Assembly: GCF_012939955.1 (NCBI RefSeq)
Contig: NZ_SPMY01000007.1
Span: 1-64,000, forward strand
Origin: Candidatus Accumulibacter phosphatis
GTDB lineage: Bacteria; Pseudomonadota; Gammaproteobacteria; Burkholderiales; Rhodocyclaceae
DNA: 64,000 bases
Reading direction: 5' to 3'
In this document: one piece after another, positions 28,811-38,026 of the stretch
Position numbering within the stretch: position 1 is the first letter of the stretch
Layout: every line of letters starts with the position of its first letter
Position numbers and translations under genes: made by a program
The notes under the pieces: generated by a model
Told to the model about the DNA's origin: nothing
The model's input: only the letters and a program-made list of their open reading frames with translations
Database searches by the model: none

Positions 28811-31800
28811 ATGCAAACGACAACCAGGTTGAACGCCAAGCGTGGTTGGGCAAGGTACGTCCTGCTCGCACTGGCGGCGCTGATTCTGGCCCTGATCAGC
28901 GCCGCGAGCTGGTTTGTGCTTGACGGTGAGCGCATGCGCGTGGCGCTCGAAAAAGGCGTCAGCGCCGTGAGCGATCGCCCCTTCCACGTAGACGGCGATT
29001 TGGCGATCAGTTTCGGTCGCATCACGACCGTCCGTGCTGCCAATATTCGCTGGCTGAATCCGGCATGGAGCAAGCAGCCGGACATGCTTTCGGCGAGGAA
29101 TCTGTCGCTCTCCATCGACCTCTGGAGTCTTGTTCGCGGCCCGATCGTGATCAGCAAGGCGCAGGCTGACGACGCCAAGCTGTTCTTCGAGTGGGGTGAA
29201 GAAGGGCAGTTCAACTGGACAATGGGGGGCAGCGACAGGAGCAAATCTGACGAGCGCTCAGCTCCGCTGCGCCTGGTTCTCGGTCAAACCGAACTGCGCA
29301 ATGTCCAGTTCCGCGTCCGTCACCCCGGCATGACTGACGAGTTGCTTGTCGACATTGTCCAGGCAAGCCAGCAACAAGATGCGGAAGACATGCTGCTGAT
29401 CAGCACCGACGCCGTGATCGACAAGCGCCCGATCAAGGTAAACGGTCGCGTCGGTCCTTTCCACGAGCTCATCGCCGGGGGGGCGATAAACTACGACTTC
29501 AATCTCGAAGGGCCGAACGTCAGCCTGAAAGCGAGCGGCCATCTCGATCGCCTGAGCGATCCGAGAGCGCCGCGCATGAGTGTTGATCTTTTCGCGGCCG
29601 ACGCTGCTGACGTCTTGCGTACCCTCGTGCTTCCCGAACTGACCACCGGCAGCATCGAGCTGCACGCCGGGATTACGCCTGGCGAAGAGCATCTGGACGG
29701 TACGCTGAAGGGCAACTTTGGCGCCTTCAAGCTGGATGGCAAGTTGACGACGACGAGTCTCTCTTCGCTAGACGATTTCTCCCTGCTGTTGCACTCGGAC
29801 GGTCCCGGTGTGGCTGCCTTCGGCAAGCTGCTTGGCGTCGCCCGTCTGCCAAACGAACCCTACTCCTTGCAGGTCGATGTCAGTCGGAATGGCAAGGAGT
29901 TGCACGTCAGGCAGCTGTCGTACGCCAGCGAAGGCCTGCTGATCAAGGCATCAGGCGCGGCGTCCAGCTGGCCGGAACTCGGCGACCTCGATCTCGATAT
30001 TGACGCCAAGGTGGCCAACTTGCAGAGCTTCGGCAAGCTGCTATCGCTGCCGTCCTTGCCGAAATTGCCACTGACGGTCAAAGCCAGCGTGAAGCGCAAG
30101 GGGGGCGGTGGTAGCAACGACTTGCAGGGCGACTTCGCCCTTGGCAATATCGCCGGCGAGGTGTCCGGCAAGCTGAGCGACCGCAAGAATCTCGCCGGCT
30201 CCACCTTCAGCTATCGTGCCGGCTCTGCGGACTTGCGCGAACTGGCACGGGCGCGTGGCATCCCTTTGCCCGCGGAGGGACCGCTTCCTGCACGCTTGAA
30301 CGGCGAGCTGGCGCTGCTTTCGGAGCAGCTACGGATCGACAGCTTTGCTGCGGACATTGCCGACAATCATTTGTCCGCCAGCGGGCAGATCGACTTCCGA
30401 CCTGCCGACTCGCTTGTTGAACTGGAACCGCAGATAAGAGGCACGGACCTGTATCGCCTGGCGCGATTCCTCCTTGGCGAAGAGAAAGCCGCTTATTTTC
30501 CCGTTGGCCCCTATGCGCTTGGCGGCAAGTTGAGGCTCCAGGGTTCTCGGCTGCAGTTCAACAGCAAGGACGCACAGGCGGGAAACAGCGTGCTTGGCTT
30601 TGATGGTTCGCTTGATTTTGGGAAAAAAACGCCAAGGGTGGACGCCAGGGTCACGGCCAAGGGCGGGAGCCTTGCCGCGCTCCTCAAACCGGAGATTCTG
30701 GAGGGTGTGCCGGCGGCGGCGTTTTCGTTGAGTACCACTTTGGCAATGTCCGATCAGGGAGTGGTGCTGAAGGATCTGCAGTTCGCGCTGGCAGATAGCA
30801 CTTTGACCGGGCGGCTGTCGACGGGCTGGCCTCGCGAGCCAGAACGCATCAGCTTCGATTTGATTGCCGCCGGCAGCGATCTGCGCGCCTCCTTGCCGGC
30901 CACTCCTGGCTACGTCGCCGCGCCGGTTGCCTTTCGCGTCGAAGCCAAGGGCAGGGCTGACCCGGCCAGTGTTCAAATCGAGCGACTGGATGGCAAACTC
31001 GCGGAGGCCACTATCGCTCTCGCCGGCAAGCTGGTCTTGAAACCGGTTTTGTCGGCCGATGCTCTCCGCCTGTCGCTGAAGGGGCCGAAATTGTCGGCGC
31101 TTGGCAGCCTGACGGCGTGGCCCGTGGTCGATTTGCCCTTCGCGGTCAGCGGCACCATGACCGGCAGCAAGGATGGCGCGCGCATGGACGATTTTCAGGC
31201 CACCCTTGGCAACAGTGACCTCAAGGGAAGTTTGCGCATCAGCACCGCGGCCAGGCCACGTATCGATCTCGACGTGCGCTCCGACTATTTGGCCCTCGAT
31301 CTACTGCGCGAGCCTCAGGGCGTTGTGGCGCAGGCGACGACTGGGGTCGATAAGGCGAGAGGGGGCCAGAAAGCGCAGGCGGACGACAAGAGCGGCAAAT
31401 TGTTTTCGGACGAAGCGCTGCCTCTGGACGTGCTGCGTACCTTCGACGGCACACTGCTGGCGTCGCTTGCCAAGGTGGAAGGTACGCAACAGCAGCTACG
31501 TGATGTTCACGCCGCCGCCACTCTTCAAGACGGACTCCTGGCGGTGAAACAACTGCAGGGTCAGGGGCGGCAGGGCAAAGTGACGGCAAACTTCACGCTC
31601 GATGTTCGGGGTAAGCAGCCGGCCGTCAAGGGGCAGCTCAAGGCGAGTGATGTGATTTTCTTTGTCCGCGGCATGGCCAAGGAGGATGAAGCCAGGCTCC
31701 CGCATCACACCCTCGAAAGTCACTTTTCGGCAAGTGGGAACAGCATCAGCGCCTTGGCCGCAGGCCTTGACGGCTATTTCTGGTTGCGCAGTTCCCCGGG

Positions 31801-32299
31801 GCAATTTCGCTCGCTGGACATGGACGTGCTCTTCGGCGATTTCGCCTCCCAGTTGTTCAGCACGCTCAATCCCTTTGCCAAAAAGAACACCTACTCGACC
31901 CTGAGCTGCGCCGGCGTTTATCTCGAGGCGCGCAAGGGGCGCGTCGAGACTGCGCCAGCGGTGGTTCTGCAAACTGACCGGCTTTCCGTTGTGTCGCGAG
32001 GAACGATCGACCTGCGCTCGGAGAAGATCGACTTCACCTTCAGAGTCGCACCGCTGCAAGGGGTCGGCTTCAGTGCCGGCGACCTGATCAAGCCCTTCAT
32101 CAAGCTGGGCGGCACCTTGCAAGCCCCGGCGCTGGATCTCGATGTCGCCAACGCCGCGGTTGAAGGAGGTGTTGCCGTTGCCACCTTCGGAGCGTCGCTG
32201 CTCGCCGGCAGTCTCTGGGATCGCTGGATCAGCTCGCCTGGGGCTTGCGCGAAGATCGAGGAGGAGGCACGCAAGCTTCGCCTTTCGCGAAGCACGTAG
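28811..32299 (+). CDS. AsmA-family outer-membrane biogenesis protein
   Basis: A 1162-aa protein. The start at 28811 gives a short basic N-terminus followed by one helix (YVLLALAALILALISAASWFVL) that anchors it in the inner membrane, with the rest in the periplasm. The beginning of the soluble part (VSDRPFHVDGDLAISFG...VRAANIRWLNPAW) and the C-terminal section (DLRSEKIDFTFRVAPLQGV, then LDLDVANAAVEGGVA) are typical of AsmA and its long relatives. Family members form long hydrophobic-groove bridges thought to move phospholipids to the outer membrane. Much of the length is beta-rich repeats. It reads into the DUF3750 gene after a 173-base gap. Confidence 0.88.
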   Translation: MQTTTRLNAKRGWARYVLLALAALILALISAASWFVLDGERMRVALEKGVSAVSDRPFHVDGDLAISFGRITTVRAANIRWLNPAWSKQPDMLSARNLSLSIDLWSLVRGPIVISKAQADDAKLFFEWGEEGQFNWTMGGSDRSKSDERSAPLRLVLGQTELRNVQFRVRHPGMTDELLVDIVQASQQQDAEDMLLISTDAVIDKRPIKVNGRVGPFHELIAGGAINYDFNLEGPNVSLKASGHLDRLSDPRAPRMSVDLFAADAADVLRTLVLPELTTGSIELHAGITPGEEHLDGTLKGNFGAFKLDGKLTTTSLSSLDDFSLLLHSDGPGVAAFGKLLGVARLPNEPYSLQVDVSRNGKELHVRQLSYASEGLLIKASGAASSWPELGDLDLDIDAKVANLQSFGKLLSLPSLPKLPLTVKASVKRKGGGGSNDLQGDFALGNIAGEVSGKLSDRKNLAGSTFSYRAGSADLRELARARGIPLPAEGPLPARLNGELALLSEQLRIDSFAADIADNHLSASGQIDFRPADSLVELEPQIRGTDLYRLARFLLGEEKAAYFPVGPYALGGKLRLQGSRLQFNSKDAQAGNSVLGFDGSLDFGKKTPRVDARVTAKGGSLAALLKPEILEGVPAAAFSLSTTLAMSDQGVVLKDLQFALADSTLTGRLSTGWPREPERISFDLIAAGSDLRASLPATPGYVAAPVAFRVEAKGRADPASVQIERLDGKLAEATIALAGKLVLKPVLSADALRLSLKGPKLSALGSLTAWPVVDLPFAVSGTMTGSKDGARMDDFQATLGNSDLKGSLRISTAARPRIDLDVRSDYLALDLLREPQGVVAQATTGVDKARGGQKAQADDKSGKLFSDEALPLDVLRTFDGTLLASLAKVEGTQQQLRDVHAAATLQDGLLAVKQLQGQGRQGKVTANFTLDVRGKQPAVKGQLKASDVIFFVRGMAKEDEARLPHHTLESHFSASGNSISALAAGLDGYFWLRSSPGQFRSLDMDVLFGDFASQLFSTLNPFAKKNTYSTLSCAGVYLEARKGRVETAPAVVLQTDRLSVVSRGTIDLRSEKIDFTFRVAPLQGVGFSAGDLIKPFIKLGGTLQAPALDLDVANAAVEGGVAVATFGASLLAGSLWDRWISSPGACAKIEEEARKLRLSRST

Positions 32300-32472
32300 G
32301 ATGTGTCCGGGTTCTGGCCGCAGAAAAGAATGTGTACCGCGTTGCGCAAGTCGGCGAACAGGAACGGGCGAGCGAGTCGGCGCCTTCGAGGGCGCGAATT
32401 TTGCGGCCGCGAAGCAAAGGCGACTGGAATGTACCAATGGCCTGTATGCTGGTGGTCAGGAGGTTGTTGCAG

Positions 32473-33249
32473 ATGAGAATCACGGCATCTTGGCCCTTAC
32501 GTCTTGCCTTGGCTGTGCTGTTGCTGCTGGTCGTCCCGGTGGGCGTGGCGCTCAGCCGGCATTTGAGCGACGACAGCCGCCCTGGCGACTGGCGTAGCGC
32601 CCGGCACGATAGCAGCGGGCAGGCGCCCGATGCACGCAACACGCCGGAGGCCTTGATCCAGGTCTATGCGGCGCGCGCTTTCGGTTGGCGCGGCGTGTTC
32701 GGAGTGCATACGTGGATCGCCACCAAGGAAAGCGATGCCGACCGCTACACCCGTCTGGAGGTGGTCGGCTGGGGCATAGGCCGGGGCATGGATGCGGTGC
32801 GCATCCACAAAGGAGAAGCTGACGGCTATTGGTACGGCAGCGAGCCAACGCTGATTCGCCAGCTCCGTGGTGGTGCCGAGGTGGACGCTCTGATTGCGCG
32901 CCTGCACACAGCGGCGCGTGCCTATCCGCATAATCACGAATATCGGCTGTGGCCCGGTCCGAACAGCAATACCTTCATTGCCTACCTGGGCCGAGCCGTT
33001 CCGGAGCTCCATCTCGACCTGCCACCGACGGCAATCGGCAAGGACTACCTGCCGGAGGGCGGCCTCGTTGCCAGCGCACCGAGTGGCGGAGGTTTGCAGT
33101 TTTCCCTGGTCGGCCTTATCGGTGCGACGATCGCCGCCGAAGAGGGCATCGAGGTGAACCTGCTCGGCTTGTCGCTCGGCATCGATCTCTCGCCGCCGGC
33201 GCTCAAGCTGCCGGGGGTCGGCCGAGTGGGGATGTCGGAGGTCGATTGA
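32473..33249 (+). CDS. DUF3750 domain-containing protein
   Basis: A 258-aa protein with an N-terminal membrane segment (LRLALAVLLLLVVPVGVAL) and a soluble DUF3750 domain (IQVYAARAFGWRGVFGVHTWIATK, then YPHNHEYRLWPGPNSNTFIAYLGR). The start at 32473 is supported by AGGAGG nine bases upstream; earlier ATGs (32437) lack a site. Conserved HTW, NHEYR and GPNSNTF residues resemble those of small papain-like or NlpC-like folds, but the function is unknown. It lies between the AsmA gene and the polysaccharide locus. Confidence 0.85.
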   Translation: MRITASWPLRLALAVLLLLVVPVGVALSRHLSDDSRPGDWRSARHDSSGQAPDARNTPEALIQVYAARAFGWRGVFGVHTWIATKESDADRYTRLEVVGWGIGRGMDAVRIHKGEADGYWYGSEPTLIRQLRGGAEVDALIARLHTAARAYPHNHEYRLWPGPNSNTFIAYLGRAVPELHLDLPPTAIGKDYLPEGGLVASAPSGGGLQFSLVGLIGATIAAEEGIEVNLLGLSLGIDLSPPALKLPGVGRVGMSEVD

Positions 33250-33419
33250 CGGCTGGCAGAGACGCCGGGCTTGGCCCAGCGATGGTGTTGGTCATGGCCG
33301 GTTAATGTCCCGTGGCCGGGCGAGCAGTTTGGCAGGCAGGCAAGGAAAGTGCGTGAAAAAACGGCTTGCTGTTCCGGTTCCGATCTTACAAATTCTGATG
33401 AAAGTATATTGACTGACAG

Positions 33420-33983
33420 ATGGCAAAGCGTTCCTTCGATTTCTTGCTGAGTGTTGTTGCCGCGCTTGTTCTGGCGCTCCCCCTTGTGGCGATCGCCATA
33501 CTGGTGCGTCTGACTTCGACCGGACCTGCGCTGTATTGGTCTGACCGGGTTGGCAAGGGAAACCGCATTTTCCGCATGCCAAAATTCCGCAGCATGCGAC
33601 TCGGAACGCCTGCAGTGGCGACTCATCTGCTGCAAAACCCCGACGCTTACCTGACCCCGATCGGCTCGTTTCTGCGCAAGAGCAGTCTCGATGAACTGCC
33701 TCAACTCTGGAACATCCTGAAAGGGGAGATGAGTTTCGTTGGTCCGCGTCCTGCGTTGTTTAATCAGGAGGACTTGATCGCCTTGCGCACAAAGTGCGCT
33801 GTGCACGAGCTTTTGCCGGGACTGACCGGCTGGGCGCAGGTCAATGGGCGGGATGAGTTGCCAATTCCGGAAAAGGTGAAGCTGGATGCGGAATACCTTC
33901 GCCGTCAGTCGCTCGGCTTCGATGTCTCTATCTTGTGGTTGACCGTTGTGAAGGTTGCGCGGCGCGATGGAGTGGCGCACTGA
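33420..33983 (+). CDS. Initiating sugar-phosphate transferase (bacterial sugar transferase family)
   Basis: A 187-aa monotopic phosphoglycosyl transferase of the short PglC-like type, without the extra helices of WbaP/WcaJ. It begins MAKRSFDFLLSVVAALVLALPLVAIAIL (membrane hairpin) and has the family motifs KFRSM, SSLDELPQLWNILKGEMSFVGPRP with the catalytic Asp-Glu pair, and PGLTGWAQVNGRD. It would transfer a sugar phosphate onto undecaprenyl phosphate to start surface-polysaccharide assembly. It opens the locus that extends to 51.4 kb. Sugar specificity cannot be read from the sequence. Confidence 0.93.
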   Translation: MAKRSFDFLLSVVAALVLALPLVAIAILVRLTSTGPALYWSDRVGKGNRIFRMPKFRSMRLGTPAVATHLLQNPDAYLTPIGSFLRKSSLDELPQLWNILKGEMSFVGPRPALFNQEDLIALRTKCAVHELLPGLTGWAQVNGRDELPIPEKVKLDAEYLRRQSLGFDVSILWLTVVKVARRDGVAH

Positions 33984-34391
33984 TGGGTGGCTGTCTATTT
34001 CGGCTGGGTCGTGCGCAGTGTCGCGAGCGTCAATGTGAAAGTCGCCTACGCGACTCTCGACTCTCGACTCTCCCTCTCACCTTGCGCGAGAAGGGCCTGG
34101 GGACGACGGGAGGGGGCGGTCATGACTTTCATGATCCGGGGTGTCTGGACAGGTCATGGCCGTAAGGGCGACGAAAATGGGATAATAGCGACTTTTCGCC
34201 GGGCCGAAGACGGTGATTCTCGCTAACGGCATTGGCAAGACCGTCCCGTGGTATCGGTAGCGCCGGAACTGACTCGCGCTTGGCTTGAATAGGCGAAAAC
34301 GACAACCCTCTTTCCTCTTGCGGCCTGAAACAGCCCTGCTGGAAAAGCGGCGTCGCACGCATGCCAACCGAAGTCCTGGAGAAAAATCCTC
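33984..34391. other. Intergenic region upstream of rmlA
   Basis: This 408-base stretch has no credible gene. It holds a copy of the interspersed palindromic element (34117-34162), a degenerate version of the hairpin that precedes copy 1, and GATAAT (34181-34186) as a possible -10 for the rmlAC transcript. Confidence 0.6.
34117..34162. repeat. Interspersed palindromic element, copy 3 (upstream of rmlA)
   Basis: CGGTCATGAC (34117-34126, identical to copy 1) and GTCATGGCCG (34153-34162) enclose a 26-base middle, CTTTCATGATCCGGGGTGTC being nearly identical to copy 2. Similarity to copy 1 extends upstream over the GAGAAGGGCC segment (34087-34096), suggesting a compound repeat of about 100 bases. 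Confidence 0.75.
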
Positions 34392-35279
34392 ATGACCCAA
34401 CGCAAAGGCATCATCCTCGCCGGCGGCGCCGGCACCCGTCTCCACCCGGCTACCCTGTCCGTCTCCAAGCAGTTGCTGCCGGTCTACGACAAGCCAATGA
34501 TCTACTACCCGCTGAGCACCCTGCTGCTGGCCGGCATCCGGGACATCCTGATCATCTCCACCCCCGAGGATACGCCGCGTTTCCAACAGTTGCTCGCTGA
34601 CGGTCGCCAGTGGGGCATCAACCTGCAATACGCCGTCCAGCCCAGCCCGGACGGTCTCGCCCAGGCCTTCATCATCGGCGCCGACTTCCTCGGCAACGAG
34701 AGCTCGGCGCTCGTCCTCGGCGACAATATCTTCTATGGCCACGACTTTCATCAGATCCTTGGCAATGCCGACCTGCGCCCTGACGGCGCCACCGTCTTCG
34801 CGTACCACGTGCATGATCCGGAACGCTACGGCGTTGCTGAATTCGACATGGCTGGCAAGGTCCTCAACCTCGAGGAAAAGCCCAAGCAAGCGAGATCCAA
34901 TTACGCCGTTACCGGCCTGTACTTCTACGACAACAAGGTCGTCGACTTCGCCCGCAACCTGAAACCCTCAGCGCGCGGCGAGCTCGAAATCACCGACCTC
35001 AACCGCCTCTACCTCGATCAGGGCAAACTCAACGTCGAGATCATGGGCCGCGGCTACGCCTGGCTCGACACGGGCACCCACGACAGCCTGCTCGAAGCGG
35101 GCCAGTTCATTGCCACCATCGAAAAGCGCCAGGGCCTCAAGGTCGCCTGCCCGGAAGAAATTGCCTTGCGCCAGAAGTGGATCAGCCGCGAACAGCTCGA
35201 AGCGCTCGCCCAGCCACTGGCCAAGAACGGCTACGGGCAATACCTGCTCGGCCTGCTCAAGCAAGACGTGTTCGGATGA
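34392..35279 (+). CDS. rmlA: Glucose-1-phosphate thymidylyltransferase
   Basis: The first enzyme of dTDP-rhamnose synthesis: glucose-1-phosphate plus dTTP gives dTDP-glucose. At 295 aa it has family length, with the nucleotide-binding [28 protein letters not shown] and the metal-binding site around [24 protein letters not shown] near the end is also diagnostic. Its TGA overlaps the rmlC start (ATGA), so the two are translationally coupled. rmlB and rmlD are not in this window. Confidence 0.97.
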   Translation: MTQRKGIILAGGAGTRLHPATLSVSKQLLPVYDKPMIYYPLSTLLLAGIRDILIISTPEDTPRFQQLLADGRQWGINLQYAVQPSPDGLAQAFIIGADFLGNESSALVLGDNIFYGHDFHQILGNADLRPDGATVFAYHVHDPERYGVAEFDMAGKVLNLEEKPKQARSNYAVTGLYFYDNKVVDFARNLKPSARGELEITDLNRLYLDQGKLNVEIMGRGYAWLDTGTHDSLLEAGQFIATIEKRQGLKVACPEEIALRQKWISREQLEALAQPLAKNGYGQYLLGLLKQDVFG

Positions 35280-35821
35280 AGGCCACCCTCACAGCCATTC
35301 CCGATGTTGTGATCCTCGAGCCCAAGATCTTCGGTGATGAGCGAGGGTTCTTCTTCGAAAGCTTCAATTCCCGTGCCTTCGAGCAAGCCACCGGTCTGAA
35401 GCGCGAGTTCGTTCAGGACAACCATTCCAAGTCCGCACAATTCGTCCTGCGTGGCCTGCACTACCAGATTCAGAACCCGCAGGGGAAACTGGTTCGCGTT
35501 GTGCAGGGCGAAGTCTTCGATGTTGCGGTAGACCTGCGCAGAAGCTCGAAAAGCTTTGGCCAATGGATCGGCGTGCATCTGAGCGCTGAAAACAAGAAAC
35601 TACTCTGGTTGCCGGAAGGATTTGCGCATGGCTTCGTCGTGCTCAGCGAAACGGCCGAGTTCCTGTACAAGACCACAGACTATTACGCCCCGGAGTACGA
35701 GCGCAGCCTGTTGTGGAACGACCCCGCGCTGGGCATCGAGTGGCCCATCGAAGGCGAACCCAGGCTTGCCGCCAAGGACGCTGCAGCCAAGCGCCTCTCC
35801 GAAGCCGAAGCGTTTGCATGA
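35276..35821 (+). CDS. rmlC: dTDP-4-dehydrorhamnose 3,5-epimerase
   Basis: A 181-aa cupin-fold epimerase acting third in dTDP-L-rhamnose synthesis. The active-site histidine is in RGLHYQ (about residue 62), and [11 protein letters not shown] and YYAPEYER form the substrate pocket; the length is normal. The ATG at 35276 overlaps the rmlA stop, and longer starts would intrude into rmlA. Its base composition is that of the GC-rich backbone, unlike the second rmlC fragment at 37011-37178. Confidence 0.96.
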   Translation: MKATLTAIPDVVILEPKIFGDERGFFFESFNSRAFEQATGLKREFVQDNHSKSAQFVLRGLHYQIQNPQGKLVRVVQGEVFDVAVDLRRSSKSFGQWIGVHLSAENKKLLWLPEGFAHGFVVLSETAEFLYKTTDYYAPEYERSLLWNDPALGIEWPIEGEPRLAAKDAAAKRLSEAEAFA

Positions 35822-36056
35822 CAGCAACGGTGTCCGGCTTCAATGCTAGCCGAAGCAGGCACTCCACCCATCAAACGGCATCAGTCGTGTTCTACGCAGA
35901 TAATGGGATCATTTAATAGACAAGCAGCAGGCGAGGAATCGATGCACGCTATGGAGCGGATAATTGGGCGGCAGAGTTTTTGAAGAATAATGCGAAAAAT
36001 ACTTGACAATGGTTTAGCAAGGCGCTCGCGATTTATGGCGCATAAACAACAGCTTA
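35822..36056. other. AT-richer intergenic stretch before the IS scar
   Basis: No gene is visible in this 235-base interval. The base composition falls from the GC-rich rmlC to an AT-richer sequence (for example 35980-36055), marking the left border of the inserted material. Confidence 0.4.
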
Positions 36057-36767
36057 TTGGGGTGTCTTGTGGATGCTGAACGATTAACTGCGGTCATGGA
36101 TAGCCTCATGAATCAGACCGCTTTTGGGGAACTGTTGGCGTCGATGGTCCGTGCCTTGGCGCAGGTGCACCGTACCGATCCAGTATCGCGAGTGTTGAGC
36201 ATGGCGAATTCTATTGGCTTGGAGGCGCTGCGCCACCTGAACGGCATGCGCACGCTACGCGAGCAGGTGCTGTTGCTGCTGCATCGGAAGCCGGGAACGG
36301 CGCAGTGCGTCGCGCTGGCACGTTCCACTTGGTCGGATGCCCTGTCCTCGCGCCGCAGCCGCGCGGTCTTGCAGGCGGTGATGGCGTCGTTGCTCACCGA
36401 CGCCCGGGCCGCGCGGCCGGGTCGTCTGGCGCAATTCCCTGCCCTGCAAGGACGGCCGGTGTATCCGATGGATGGGACGTATCAGAGCGAAAGCGCCCAC
36501 TACGGGCGGTGTACGCCCCGCCGGGCGGGACGGGCAATCCCAAGGGGCACGCCGCCGCCACTGTTGCGCGACTACCTACGAGCAATCCGCGAAGGCCATG
36601 ACTTATCACAAGGGCGCCCTGTGGCCGGTCGACCGCGCTTCGATCGACGCGCAATTTTGGTATGGCCGAAAAAGGCGCTTGGGCGTGACTATGATCACGC
36701 GCATGAAAAGGGTAACCGTTTACTTCCTCTTAGGAAACGCTGCCAAGGCAATGCTTTTGCAGGATAA
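36057..36767 (+). pseudogene. Degenerate DDE transposase (IS4-like)
   Basis: The N-terminal 150 codons read continuously (DPVSRVLSMANSIGLEALRHLNGMRTLREQ, then MDGTYQSESAHYG, where the D is probably the first catalytic residue). Further transposase-like segments appear in the other two frames: GNPKGHAAATV and KGALWPVDRASIDAQFW...RRLGVTMITRMK. The shifts between them are not single homopolymer insertions, and a large part of the catalytic core and the C-terminus is missing, so this is a true relic. The family resemblance (IS4 group) is by eye and tentative. Confidence 0.65.
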
Positions 36768-37010
36768 TTGGTGACCATGACGACGAGACGAAAGCCACGA
36801 CGAGATGCCGCTGAGGAATTGCGACACTGGGTCATTTCGCCTCGTTCCGAAGAGGGATCGCGCGCCTTCGCTCTCATCGAGACATGTTGCTGTCGCGGTG
36901 CCTCCGCCTGGCACTACCTTGGCTGCGTCATCGCTGCCGCTCGCAAAGGCTTGCAGCTTCCCGCGCTTCCTACCATCCCGGCTGTGGGTTAGGGGAGTGA
37001 ACGATTGCTG
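36768..37010 (+). mobile_element. 3' fragment of another insertion sequence (IS66-like)
   Basis: The frame from 36768 contains RAFALIETCCCRGASAWHYLGCVIAAARKGLQLPALP and ends at a TAG, matching the style of IS66-type TnpC carboxy-termini. The sequence immediately after the stop, GGGGAGTGAACGATTG, resembles an IS end. Nothing upstream belongs to the same protein, so only the last 60 or so residues survive. The assignment to IS66 is tentative. Confidence 0.45.
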
Positions 37011-37178
37011 CAGAGTTTCTTTAAAAAAACCACCAACTACTGGGCGCCAGAGTTCGAACGCCGCATTGCCTGGAACGATCCATTGATCGACCTCCAATGG
37101 CCCGTCCATAATGATCCAAGCTTGTCCGTAAAAGACCAGCAAGCCAACAAATTGGCAGAAGCGGAGCATTTCGCATGA
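37011..37178 (+). pseudogene. 3' fragment of a second, divergent rmlC
   Basis: The last 54 codons encode SFFKKTTNYWAPEFERRIAWNDP and onward to LAEAEHFA, about half identical to the carboxy end of the intact RmlC at 35276-35821. Codon use is AT-richer. Its TGA overlaps the wzm start in an ATGA, so this fragment is the tail of the rmlC that originally sat in one operon with wzm. Everything upstream has been replaced by IS debris. It has no start and should be non-functional. Confidence 0.85.
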
Positions 37179-38026
37179 CTCACACATCAACTGTCATCAA
37201 CCCGCATGCCGCCCAGCCCACGTCCCTGGTGGCCCTGGGAAGAAGCCTCTGGCATAACCGTCAGCTCATCGTGCAAATGACCAAGCGCGAAGTGGTGGGC
37301 CGCTACAAAGGTTCGGTCATGGGGTTAGCCTGGTCGTTCTTCAACCCCGTGTTCATGCTGACGGTGTACACCTTTGTCTTCTCCGTGATTTTCAAATCCC
37401 GCTGGGGCGTTGGTGGTGAAGAAAGTAAAACTCAGTTTGCTGTGGTGCTATTTGTCGGCATGATCGTGCACAGCCTCTTTGCCGAAGTGCTCAACCGCGC
37501 TCCCGGCTTGATCCTTTCCAATGTCAACTACGTTAAAAAAGTCATATTTCCATTGGAAACACTGCCCATTATCGCCATGGGTGCCGCGCTTTTTCATACG
37601 TTCATTAGCCTGGGCGTGTTGCTGATGGCCTTTATCATTTTCAATGGCTACTTGCACTGGACCGTCCTTTTCACGCCACTGGTGTTTCTGCCGCTTGTGA
37701 TCCTCACATTAGGCCTCGCTTGGGTGCTCGCGTCCCTGGGCGTATTCCTGCGCGATGTCGGGCAAACCATCGGCATCATTACTACCGTCACGATGTTTCT
37801 CGCTCCCGTGTTTTACCCAATTACCGCAATACCCGAAGGGCTCCGCCCCTGGCTAATGCTCAACCCGCTGACCTTCATCATTGAGCAAGCGCGCGAGGTG
37901 TTGATCTGGGGGCATTTGCCGAATTGGATGGGTTTGGCAATTTACACCTTGGTCGCGACTGTGGTGGCAGGGGCAGGTTACGCTTGGTTCCAAAAAACAA
38001 GAAAGGGGTTTGCTGATGTCCTTTAA
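37175..38026 (+). CDS. wzm: ABC-2 type polysaccharide export permease
   Basis: A 283-aa six-helix permease that exports lipid-linked O-antigen or similar glycan across the inner membrane. The amphipathic N-terminus TKREVVGRYKGSVMGLAWSFFNPV and the late segment GVFLRDVGQTIGIITTVTMFLAPVFYPI are diagnostic of the Wzm/TagG group. Its start overlaps the stop of the rmlC fragment, and its end overlaps the wzt start by 11 bases, so the ABC pair is translationally coupled. GC content is intermediate between the backbone and the following AT-rich genes. Confidence 0.94.
   Translation: MTHTSTVINPHAAQPTSLVALGRSLWHNRQLIVQMTKREVVGRYKGSVMGLAWSFFNPVFMLTVYTFVFSVIFKSRWGVGGEESKTQFAVVLFVGMIVHSLFAEVLNRAPGLILSNVNYVKKVIFPLETLPIIAMGAALFHTFISLGVLLMAFIIFNGYLHWTVLFTPLVFLPLVILTLGLAWVLASLGVFLRDVGQTIGIITTVTMFLAPVFYPITAIPEGLRPWLMLNPLTFIIEQAREVLIWGHLPNWMGLAIYTLVATVVAGAGYAWFQKTRKGFADVL

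Noticed and set aside
36057-36767. Treating the transposase frameshifts as homopolymer errors too
   Set aside because: The shifts between frames there are not at single over-called runs, and parts of the core and C-terminus are missing, so it is a true relic.
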